Shown here piece by piece: positions 23,717 through 33,882 of a stretch of 64,000 bases of DNA. Numbering within the stretch: the first letter of the stretch is position 1; each line of letters opens with the position of its first letter. The stretch spans positions 496,001-560,000 of the forward strand of contig JAGMVK010000002.1 in the NCBI GenBank assembly GCA_020747065.1. Direction: 5' to 3'. Position numbers and translations under genes: made by a program. The notes under the pieces are model-generated. The model was not told the DNA's origin, did no database searches, and saw only the letters and a program-made list of their open reading frames with translations. This DNA comes from Cadophora sp. MPI-SDFR-AT-0126 (Eukaryota; Ascomycota; Leotiomycetes; Helotiales; Ploettnerulaceae).

Positions 23717-24268
23717 ATGTCTCTTCAACCCATCAAAGGTGCTTGCCTGTGCGAAGGCATACAGTTCACAATTACAGGCTCCCCGGAAAAGGTTTTCGCC
23801 TGTTATTGTGTTGATTGCTCTAAGGGAGCAGGTGGTCCATGCCAAATGGTCAGTCAACTAACCCAACCCAATTCACATGCTACACTCGCTAAAGTCTCTT
23901 CCTCAGATGGCGAAATTTTCGAAAGACTCAATCCATGTCTCTCAGGGTCAAACTCTCACCAAGACCTGGATTGTGAAAGAAACTGCGAGTGGGAAACAAA
24001 AGCACAAAGTCTTCTGTAGCCAGTGCGGATGCACACTTTGGACTATTCCAATGAGCCACGCAGGAGAGAAAATTATCGTACGGACATCTCTGCTTGGAGA
24101 TCAGTAAGTGATCTCCATCGGTCCTGCAAGTTCGGAACCAAACTGACACATTCAATTTTCAGATTCTACTCACTTCGACCAAGTGCTGAACTATTTGCCA
24201 AGTTGAGGCCATCTTTCTTCAGCTCTATAGAAGGCGCAAAATCTTTTGAGAAAATGCCCAGTGCATGA
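23717..24268 (+). CDS. GFA (CENP-V/GFA) domain protein
   Basis: Spliced model: 23717..23848, 23907..24103, 24163..24268; 435 nt, 144 aa, in frame. Zinc-ligand Cys are in the expected order: GACLCEGIQFTITG, ACYCVDCSKGAG, and FCSQCGCTLWTIP. The family binds zinc, and some members are described as acting on glutathione adducts such as S-hydroxymethylglutathione. The exact reaction here is unknown. It sits between the FAH-family and dioxygenase genes in the same direction, 198 bp after the hydrolase stop. In glutathione-dependent gentisate routes the maleylpyruvate isomerase step needs glutathione, so a link is possible but speculative. Confidence 0.88.
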
Positions 24269-24572
24269 GAGTCAGTTCCGTCAACTGTGTTCCGAGATCT
24301 CGGAGCAACTTGTAGGGTTCCCCTCCCTGTGCCCCACAACTCCGGCTGTGGATTCGGGGCGGATCTCACATGGACTGGGTTGAACTAGAACAATAAATGT
24401 AGTTCTGCCGAAATGTATACAGCACAGCCCAGCACTCTTTTCCATTTCCATAGTGATTTAATCAGGCTCTCCAGTGTTCACGGACTTCATTTCGACCCTT
24501 TTCAGCGTTCCAAGTTCAAGAAAACTCGTACATTATTTTTCCCAATTCAAACGTTTTGTCTGTAACTTCACA

Positions 24573-25700
24573 ATGTCTCAAACAGCAACCACGACGAAAG
24601 TCACTGCCAGCCCCGAGAAGCTTTCTCTTCCAACAACGACTGCCGAGGAAGCATTCATGGCTCCTCTCCCCGAACTACACCTTCAACCACTATGGACCCA
24701 GATGAGCAAAATGGTTCCCCCTAACCCAAATCCAACTTCAGTCCCCATGAAATGGGCGTACAAGAAATGCAAGCCCCTTCTCATGGAAGCTGGGGAAATT
24801 GTAGGCGCGGAAGAGGCTGAGCGCCGGGTTCTCATGCTCGTAAATCCATCGCTAGGTAAGCCAGTGGTAGTTCAGGTTAGACCATAGCACGACTGACCAC
24901 GCCATAGACGCTCCATACACTACAGATACCATCTACGGAGGTTTGCAGCTGATACTTCCCAATGAAATCGCACCCGCGCATCGCCACATAGCTTTTGCGA
25001 TGCGTTTCATCATCGAGGGATCCAAAGGCTTCACTGCTGTAGAAGGCGAGAAGATGTATATGGAGCGCGGCGATGTGATCTTAACTCCCTCCTGGCACTG
25101 GCACGACCATGGAAATGAAGGCGCGGATCCGGTCATCTGGCTTGATGGACTGAATCTTCCTCTCTTCAGACACATACCAGTCAATTTTGCCGAGATGCAC
25201 ACTGAGAGCAGATATCCAAGCACGTAAGTGAAGCTGGACCTTCTGCTTCAAAATGCAGAGGATACTAAAGTTGATATAGATATTCAGAGTCATGTAAATG
25301 GCGCCACCCTTGGAAAGAGGCACAAGATGGATTTGCTTCGCAGACAGGGCCGCACCGCGTTCATCATTACACTAGCGACGGAGCGCCGTTGTCAACCACT
25401 CTCGGCGCCCAAGCTGAGATGATCGAGCCAGGTCACCAGACATCCGAGTCGCAGGAGTCAATATCCTTCATGTATCATGTCTATGAAGGCGTCGGACAAA
25501 CAACCATCCTCAGCCCAGGGGGAAAGTCCGAAGTCATCGACTGGGAAGCGAACGACACATTCAGTGTGCCTGCATGGTCGAAGATAGTTCACTCGAATAA
25601 GTGTGATAAGCATTCAGCGTTTCTGTTTGCAGTGACTGATAGACCGTTATTGGATAATCTGGACTTGTATACGAAGGCGGGCCAGGAGAGAAAGCTCTGA
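24573..25700 (+). CDS. Gentisate 1,2-dioxygenase-like bicupin
   Basis: Spliced model: 24573..24855, 24908..25223, 25280..25700; 1020 nt, 339 aa, in frame. Two cupin barrels: the first has the Fe(II) motif [16 protein letters not shown] followed by [16 protein letters not shown], the signature of gentisate and 1-hydroxy-2-naphthoate dioxygenases; the second (residues about 240-335) has [14 protein letters not shown]. The third exon supplies [11 protein letters not shown] and the conserved [11 protein letters not shown] block; the acceptor at 25279 is the only one found that keeps the frame. Predicted reaction: ring opening of gentisate by O2 to maleylpyruvate, in the cytosol. It is third in a same-strand row after the FAH-family and GFA genes. 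Salicylate-cleaving or related cupin dioxygenases are alternatives. Confidence 0.88.
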
Positions 25701-26511
25701 TTGACTTGGGAGCCCTGGACTTGTACAATAGATCAGAAATTGTTTCTCCAACAAGTACATTACGAGTGCTTCGGCCTCTGGAATGCAGTCTTGGACTCTG
25801 CGTATACCATCAATATAAGTATTTGTCAACATCCACGCGAAGGGTTCCTTCGCAGCTGCCCCATGTCAAGCGTGACCGAAACGTGAGGACGTTGATCCTA
25901 GGCAAAGTACCTCATCTGCCAGCCAGGTAAATAATCTCTGGGACTTAAGCTTTTGCTTTGTACGAATCCTTATTGTCGAAGTCGAACTTCAATGTATTCG
26001 GAATGAGTATTGGTTGCACTGGGCTGCACAATTGCAAATCGCTGACATTTCTTTCCGCAACCCCGCTTCTTTCTGTCAGCCCATGAACACCAAACTCATC
26101 TTTCCAACGTCTGATCTCAATTTCTTCAGCAACAAAGAAGCAAAAACTCTTGGCGCATCACCATCTTTGCGTCATAACTTGAGACGGCAGAGGGAGCAGC
26201 CGTCCGACAAGCCTGAGCGCATCAGCCAGCCTCAATGCGCAGAAAACCGGGGGCGGCCATCCCCCACAACCAAAAGAAACCAGACGAACCAGGCCCAGCC
26301 TCATCGCCTGGGACTAAACCACCCGTCCTATACCAAGATGCAATAAGAGGCGGTTTGATCGAAGACGAGGCTTGAAATCCCTGCGCATGTGCAGACAGAC
26401 CACTGGTAACGTTTCGTGGGCTGCGAGAGCCCGTCTCTCTCGGTATCCTTGCCGACAAGGCCCCCCAAGTCGACTATGCAGCACAAAAGCCTCTCAATTC
26501 CCAACTTTGGA

Positions 26512-28555
26512 TGTTTGTTGCACGTCGAATATCCCCTGCCACTTTTAGGTCCCAATATTTTCCCTTGAAAAGGTTTCGGTCGTGGTGGCGTGAGCAAGGC
26601 TCTGCTTGATTTTACACCCTTGATAGAACCTCGCTCGGGCTGAAAGCTGAAGATTTTTAAAGTATGTTGCATATCGAGCATCCCCTGTTACTTCCCACAT
26701 ACCAAGTTTTGCTTCTTTGGCGTTCCGATAGACAAGCTCGAGCCAGCGCTGCACATCCTTATTGGGATTGATGCAAGGGTTCTCGAGACCGTCAATCCAA
26801 ATAGTTGTCTCTGTTGCATATCGTATAACCCATGTCGTCTGAATTATCCTAGTAAATATCTGTAGAATTCAATAGTGGGGTGGAGTCCAAGATCCTCTTC
26901 AAGCGACCAAGGGCTCCGTCATGGTTAGGCTGAAGGGAGCATGAGAGCATCGCGAGCTCGAAGTCAGACTTTCGATAATTTTCAAGTAGAACGTTCGATC
27001 TTCGTGCAGTCTTTTTTGTATCGGCTCCCCATGGTTTTCCAATTCAGAATGAATGTTTTGGATTCATTGGTTCGGAAACAGGCTCCGAGTCCAAGACTGG
27101 ACCTTCCGTTTCTGGAGTCCCATGCTTGAAAATCCATCATATAATGCCTACGAAAACCGAAATCTGCAACAAAGATTTGTTGCCAGTCGTATGTCCCCTG
27201 CCTGATCTGCGACTTTGCAACGTATCCCACTTAGGCGGATCTGTGGCTGAATCCAAGCTAGGATGAGGACTGGGAGTAGTAAGACATGCCTAATGGGTCA
27301 ATTTCGTCTTTAAGAGAAGAAGCTTTTCTCCTCCAAATCTAGCATTCTAATGATTGATTCTTCAAGGTTGTATCATGGCAGTGAAAAAGAGAAATTCGGG
27401 CTAAGGAGAGGCCTACAGACAGCATCACATGACCGAACTGAGGCTGACAACAACGTCATGGGCATGCTGGAGCTTGCCGACACCCTACTTCTGCATCACT
27501 AGTAAAACCCTGAGCGCTTTCCTACAGTTCTATTGAGTCTTTCCAAAAGCAGTAATCAAAAGCATTTGTTGTACATCTCACCACCCCTGCAAGCCTTGCA
27601 ACTCTGTAGGCGTGCCACATATGGCAGCTTCAGGGCCGTGGAAATTCGGTATCAGTGTCTTTGTTGCATATCTTACATCCTTGCGGATACTGCTAGCAAA
27701 TCTTAGCCTTGTTTATAGATTTGGGTCTCTTGTCTTTGTTGCATTTCTGACACCCCTGTACGTATCTTGAGTACAGCTTAGCTTCACCCAAATCTCAGTC
27801 TTTCGGTTTATGTCACATCTCACACCGTTGTGGATCTAGCTAGCATTGAATAGCTTCATTTAAGCTCTGATATCTTGTCTTTGTTGCATTCCTCATAGCC
27901 CTGCAAGCGTGATACTCTTCACCATAAAATAAGGCTATCTCTATAAGAAATTCTTGGCTAGCCTCGAACCGCGATCACTCGACCCGTGGTTTCCATTTTT
28001 CCCACAGAATAAAAGTCGCCCCATTCAGGCCAGCGATTAGTCCAAAAATAAGGTTTAGGCAAGTTCCATCTTTGTTATTTCGATAAGAGCCCGGTAACTG
28101 TCAAGCAGACACTTATTTAGCGGGTACCAAGATCATTTTTGTCTTGACCCACGGTTCCTTCCACTGCAAAATCGCCCTCTTTTACTTCCCCTACTAAGTA
28201 CCAGATGCCTCTGAGTTGAAGGACACTTTTGTTGCACGTCTCAATCTCTTGGCATTCACCAAGCATGTGAAAGTCAAAGTATGCACTTTCGCAAGCTGAC
28301 CGATGCGTCTATGGCTGCAGCGTACTTCGCATGGTTCGGCCTAATTGATCTGCTTCTGATGTCGCGTATCTGACAAGTAACATTGGAAGAGGTTGGATCT
28401 GAAGTTTTATTTTACATAGACAGTACTCCATCACAGCGGCAATAGCTTCAATCTGGCAGAGATTCACTTCAAAGTAGTCACGTGAGCCCGTCATTTAGTC
28501 AAGGCATTTGCATTTGGCTCACTCTCTTTTGTTGTTGCATATCTCACAGATTGGC
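26512..28555 (-). repeat. array of at least 11 decayed CxxCNK-coding repeats (gene relic)
   Basis: Read on the minus strand, a consensus near TGTGAGATATGCAACAAAGA preceded by CAGGGG recurs at 28555-28525, 28252-28222, 27907-27875, 27833-27803, 27760-27729, 27687-27655, 27595-27561, 27204-27174, 26834-26808, 26690-26661 and 26542-26512. In the matching frame the copies read QGCKICNKDT, QGCQKCNKDK, QGYEECNKDK, RGYSTCNKHP, RGCSICNIL, PICEICNNK and so on. Stops and lost Cys occur in several copies. Four of the central copies are spaced about 70-80 bp. Best reading: remains of a gene for a protein with many C-x2-C zinc-knuckle-like repeats. I do not recognise the family. Confidence 0.6.
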
Positions 28556-29469
28556 AAAATCTTCCCATATATTCATGAATAATCGCTAGTCTTAACCAAA
28601 TTCTTGTTTTACTAGGAGCCGCTCGAGGTGTGCGCGAGTTTCAGATCTAGCCAGATTCCATGTAATCGTCCCCGAAGCCATTATCACCGCTGACATGCTA
28701 CGACCTGGCTCGTACCTGCACGGTTGTTACTAGCCTTGTAAGCTCTAGCGTAATTTCACGGTTGAAATTCCCAGGAATAACTCAGAGCGCCACTCTCAAC
28801 CCAATCGCGCTAATTGAACTTGCTCTAGGGATGACGATAATGATAAGCTAGTTACAAGCGTGTGCAGCTACCTAACGAGGAAACTTTGTCAACTTGGATG
28901 TCAATGCTGTTACGGTCGAGAACTGCAATGAGACCAGAAGCGGAACCGACAATACAGAGGAATTGTATGCTGCTGGAAACAGACAGAACATGGTCTATGT
29001 CACGGTCTCGTGTGTGACCAAGGACTCAAATATGGAGAAGTCGAATAGTGAGAATGCTATCATGTTGTTCTTAGGGATGCCCAGAGAGTGGAAATGGATA
29101 ATTCAACTGTACTTGTTGAAAGTAATCTTTGAGCGGGCAAAACGACCGCCAATCCCATTCGAGGGTCTGGGACCATGTAGTGATGATTGATAATTCATAT
29201 AAATCTGGCCAAGCAGTCGTGCGTTCAGAAAGTCTTCTCGATTCTAAAAGTCCATTGAAGAAGTGATTTAGAAACCAAGTTAAGCCAGTCCATTAAATGC
29301 AGAGCTCCCAGCTGATTTCCGCGATTCAGTCGAGTCCCGGTGGTCCTCTTCATGAAGTGTCGCTCGCTTACCACTCGGTAGATGCCCCAGTGGGGCTCTG
29401 TAATGCGAGAAAACAAGAAAAAAGAAAAAAAAGTTTGTGGACTTCAACTGAGCCAAACCAAACGGATCA

Positions 29470-29490
29470 AAATGAAAAAAAAAAAAAAAC
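29470..29490 (-). terminator. Pol III poly-T terminator of the tRNA gene
   Basis: A run of about 16 A on the + strand (about 29474-29489) is a T run on the tRNA strand, about 20 nt past the tRNA 3' end. This is the expected RNA polymerase III stop signal. Confidence 0.7.
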
Positions 29491-29508
29491 ATCGAATTTC
29501 GACGTCTA

Positions 29509-29596
29509 CGACCACCAGGGGACTCGAACCCCCAACCTCAGTCTTACAGCTTTTCAGCAGTAGGAGGACCGCGCGCTACCATTGCGCCAAGCAGCC
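29509..29596 (-). tRNA. tRNA-Arg (anticodon CCU) with a 16-nt intron
   Basis: Folds as a tRNA on the minus strand: 5' acceptor strand GGCTGCT, D-arm GCGC-AATGGTA-GCGC, anticodon stem CGGTC/GACTG, loop with CCT at 34-36, an intron of 16 nt after position 37 (CTGCTGAAAAGCTGTA), and T-arm GGGGG-TTCGAGT-CCCCT, 3' strand GGTGGTC, discriminator G. Length is 72 nt plus the intron. The intron position is canonical. The acceptor stem has four G-U pairs and the T-stem one, so the gene may be diverged or decaying. Internal A and B boxes are intact (TGGCGCAATGG, GGTTCGAGTCC). Confidence 0.85.
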
Positions 29597-31288
29597 TGTG
29601 TTTAGGCAAATCCATGTTTGAGCATGAACTTTGGCGACATTTTTGCATGTCAGATGCCCAAAAGTGCTTATGTCGTTACTAGAAAGAACTAGCAAAGTAT
29701 GACCCAATGACTTTTGTTCACACCAATCATCACCACCTATTCACTCCCGAACTCCGGCCGGCCCCATCAGAATTCACCATCAGCCAATGATAACTTTTAC
29801 AGAAATGTCTCAAAATTCTGATAACTCTCACCTCTGAATTATATTTAGTGAATGCAAGTAGCGTTTTTACGAGACAAAAAATATATCTTTACGTTCCTTG
29901 ATAATTTTCGGCTTTCAGAAAAGCTGATCATTGACACGTGATAATACTCAGCAGAACTAAATTAGGTGCTACTTCCTGCATTTACACAGCCAATTCCACG
30001 CCTACGAGAATCCTTTATACTATGACCCTCGGTTTGTACCGAGCACCCCTCTAAATGAGCTATAAGGACGGAACACAACTGTGACTGGATAGTCTGATCT
30101 AAAGACTTGAAACTATCTTAATGCAATACCCCAGGGCTTTTTTGGACAACTAATCAGGGGATGGGTATGTCAAGATCACCTGCCCGGGACACATCACCCG
30201 GGGTACACCCTCCTGAATGCTTGAAGCTACATTGATCCAATGTCCTAGAATCCCTTAGGCAATCAGTCCGGGGATAAGTGTAATTCAAGATCAGCTACCT
30301 GGGTCACATCGTTATCCTGAAGTTTTGTAGCTATATCCCAATGTCCTAGAATATTTTCAGACAATGGATCAGATGGTGGGGACCTTAAGATCAGCTGTAC
30401 AAGACACCTCCTTGTTCTTCGCTCTGATGATCCGATTGACACCGGACTGTCTGCCTGATCTAGTGCTGGAAAACTTTGATCTCAGTGAACCCCTTGTCTT
30501 TCTCTCGCTGAATCGAGGGCAATACAGCTACTTGAGAGTGTTCGTTTTGCACCTTGAGTAATTCAATATATTTGGAAAACGGGTACCCGTACCCATTTTC
30601 TACAAGTAAACAACAATTGGCCTTAGATTTTCCATTAAATTGCAAACGGCATCACAACACATGACACTACAACACCAGACAAACAGCAAAAGTGCGCCCA
30701 GGATCATGTTTTTGAGAGTCGAAATTTATCGTATCTCTAAGCTCAAGTCAAGAGAATAACTGTGTCATACTTGCGGAACTTCGAATTCCCATGTTCACCT
30801 TACGGTTGTCATTCGCGCCACGATTTTTGTTCGTGCATTTGCTATGGTGCAATAGTTTCTTTTCTTGCGCACATCTCGTTCCATACTGCCATTGTAGAAG
30901 AAATTTCCCACAACTTTAGTGTCTTCACTGATCATCGGAGTAATCTTTCCTCCGATACAATTGCTCTATCCCATCTTTCTATGACTTCGCTGACGGTGCA
31001 TGTCCAGCAGAGAGGCCAAGCCTAGAATTCAACATCATAAGTTCTCCATTCTCACTAAAACAAATCTTATAATTCGGAAAGAAGTTGATGGGCTCAGATA
31101 CACGCCACAGGAGAGTGAGAGCTAATTGTATAAACTGTCCGTGGATTTGCTCTTGTCTGCGCCTATTTTTAGAAGTCCTTGGCAGGAAATCCTTCGAATC
31201 GGATAATTGCGCCGCGACCGACATTTCAACCTCTCCTCGACACTCCATAAGTCGAAAAGCGCCTAAGTAAACACTATGCAATTACACT
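29597..31288. other. intergenic, contains a degenerate tandem repeat
   Basis: 1.7 kb between the tRNA and the HET gene. Apart from the repeat near 30124-30410 I see no gene. Frames near 30364 and 30979-31281 look random. Confidence 0.5.
30124..30410. repeat. about three degenerate tandem copies of a 100-115 bp unit
   Basis: Units start near 30124, 30238 and 30339. Shared order of elements: CAATGTCCTAGAAT (copies 2 and 3), then TCAG...GGGGA, then AAGATCA(G/C)CT, then a (G/A)GACACAT/GGTCACAT-like block, then a TGAA(G)...GTAGCTA stretch. The copies are diverged; the function is unknown. Confidence 0.55.
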
Positions 31289-33659
31289 ATGCTGAGGCAC
31301 CGAGCTAGTCTTATCTCACTCGAGACAATCGATCCCAGCATCACGCCTTATCACGATGACTGGGAGTATGACGTGCCGCCGCTAGAGGACAGCGACGAGC
31401 CTGCTGAGGCTGAAACCTCCCTGTGTTCACGATGCCAGAATTTCGATATCCAGTCGTTTGCGCGAAGCAAGAGAAAGGGATATCTTCTGAAAGATGTTGA
31501 AGCGGCAGCAGCTGATGGCTGCCACTTTTGCAGTCTCCTGCTGGATGCTGTGAAGGACATGGAGAAACCTGATTACTTTTACAGCAATGCTTTTGGGGGC
31601 AGAACGACCCTCAATCCCGACCTATATGTGCACATGACTATTTCTGAAAGCTATAAAGATGGAGATTTGGCACCGCTATCTCAAGGCTTACGAGCTAATC
31701 GGCTCTTGATTGAGCTAGGAGATCGTTTTAGTGGCATGAGGAACGTGTCAAGTCATGAGATATGCACTGCAGCAGATCCCCGTATGTATGCTCTTACCTC
31801 GGAACTGAAGACCAAAGTAGCTACGCTTAGCTAATGCATTCTATCTAGAGAGCCCAGCAGCTTTGAGTGGAGATGTTCTCGGACGCTACATCGGCGGCGA
31901 TCCATCCTCGGCCTCCCACTACGAGACTGCCCAGAAATGGCTTCAAGCGTGTGCCTCCCACTCCAAGTGTAACGAGACTGTGTCAGGATCTATCCACATC
32001 AACCCCTACGATGCTCCACTTCCAACTCGAGTGATTGAGATTACACAAGAAGGCGACCAGCAGCGACTCTATCTTCGCCACACGGACGGATTGCATGGCG
32101 CATACATCACACTCACTCATCGTTGGAACGAATTCACGGGCAGATGTATCACGACGACTTCGAACATTGAAGCTCGTCTGCTTGGAGAGGATTTTGGAGA
32201 GCTGCCACAGCTATTCCGAGATGCATTTATCATTGCTGAGAAATTGGGTATCAATTTCATCTGGATCGATTCAATTTGTATTATTCAGCAAGGGGACGAC
32301 TATGTTGACTGGCGTCACGAAGCGCCCAAGATGGCCCAGTACTATCAATTCTCAGTCTTCACGCTAGCAGGAACAGCAGAAGACATGAGCGAGGGACTTC
32401 TTCATCCATACGGGAAAGAAGCATTACCGTGGTCTTCGAAACTCGTTCGCTTGCCATACCGAGATAAAGCGAAAGCAGTCGCAGGATATTTCTACTGCTT
32501 TAGACGACGAGTTCCAGTCGTCGAAGAATACATGGATCAAGTGTGGTCTAGCATTCTATTTCGTCGAGGCTGGATTCTGCAAGAATGGCTGTTGAGCAAA
32601 CGATTGCTCTGGTACACCCCTCATGGACTGTTCTTCGAGTGTCAGCAGGAACTCCCTCGATCGTATGATCAATCTCAACTCACATTCGCACGAGCAAGTT
32701 CTGATCTTCAAGAATACTTGCGGCTGAAAGCATCGTTTCACTTCTCCAATCTCGATATCCTGACCTTCTGGTATCCGGTCCTAGAAGTATATTCCGGGCA
32801 ATATCTCACAAAACCCGAGTTGGATCGTATCCTCGCAGTTGCTGGTTTGGCAAAAGAAGTTGGGTCGATTCTCGAAAATCCAAGCCGTCTTCCAAGCTTG
32901 GACAACGAAAAGCAGAATGAGGTTTACGTAGCTGGGTTGTGGCTTCGAGATATTCACCATGGGCTACTGTGGGAAGAGCATCACACTGCCAAATCATGCA
33001 CCGATAAAGTGAAGAAAGCACCCTCTTGGTCGTGGGCATCGCTTATCACTGTCGTACGCTGGCCGGCGAGGGTCAAAGGCACGAAAAGCAGTTTCACTGT
33101 CACAGGATTATGCTTCCAGCGAAAAGGACGCCATGATATCCCTGATCATCTCGTAATTGACGGTTGCAGGCTCAGACCATACATTGCGGCGATCGAAAGA
33201 CCGACCTTCGATCCAACGAACATGTTCTCCTGTCTGCACATTCGAGGGAAGATGCACACCGTCCATGTCCGTGGATATCTCGAGACAGAGGAGAATCTTA
33301 AAATTGCTGCACTATCAACTAGCTATTCCCCAATTCCGACGTCCTGTAATTGGCGTGCAGTGTGCTCCGCGTTTCGACCAGATATCATTGCAGGCTGGGG
33401 TTCTCTTGAACAGCTTGAAGCGCATCCAACCGCCTGTGCCGATTTCGGAATCGCAGTGTATGCTCTGCATGTTTCGACGAGATATTTGACTCATGGGCTG
33501 TGGATTAAGACATCGATGCCTGTGTTTGATGTTTTATTTGTGGAGGAGGTAGAAGCCGGGTCCAATTCTTTTCGACGACTTGGTGTAGGCAGAATCGCGG
33601 ATAGGCAATTGATTGCCGAAATTGGAGCCGCTGAGGAGCGTGATTTCCACCTAGTGTAA
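31289..33659 (+). CDS. HET (heterokaryon incompatibility) domain protein
   Basis: Spliced model: 31289..31781, 31849..33659; 2304 nt, 767 aa, in frame. An N-terminal Cys pattern (CSRCQNFD ... GCHFCSLL) precedes the HET domain at about residues 230-400: AYITLTHRWNEF, LPQLFRDAFIIAEKLGI, FIWIDSICIIQ, DWRHEAPKMAQYY and FTLAGTAED. These match HET blocks 1-3 of proteins that trigger cell death after non-self fusion. The C-terminal half contains RRGWILQEWLLSKRLLWY and APSWSWASL, both usual in this class. Whether it acts in allorecognition is not shown; most HET paralogues are uncharacterised. A second HET gene lies 14 kb away. Confidence 0.92.
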
Positions 33660-33882
33660 TGAGGTGTTCATGTTTTCCTCCCATTCATATCCTACCCTTT
33701 CAATTCGAAATTCAAAGTCGCGTCTTTGCTTGGCGACATAGAAATGCCGGCCTATTTGGCCCCAAACTATGTCGATACCACTATGGAATTAGTGTTGTGG
33801 TGCATTTATTTCTCGAAAGTCCCCAAACCATGCAGTATTTGAGATTTCATCCTAGTACCATCCTGTCGCGTGTACATGTGGA

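Larger units (their letters stand above)
25701..29508. other. 3.8-kb region without an intact gene
   Basis: No signal peptide, domain or intron-consistent frame is visible on either strand. The main structure is the decayed CxxCNK repeat array (separate entry). Open frames on the minus strand near 26328-26754 are short pieces around two of those repeats. 28560-29480 holds nothing I can name. Confidence 0.6.

Noticed and set aside
26512..28555. CRISPR-like array
   Set aside because: The repeats are diverged, unevenly spaced (70 to 400 bp) and in a eukaryotic genome; they fit decayed coding repeats better.
29297..29621. Plus-strand frames over the tRNA
   Set aside because: They read the antisense of the tRNA and its poly-T terminator; the common RGTRTPNLSLT-type peptide is a tRNA artefact.
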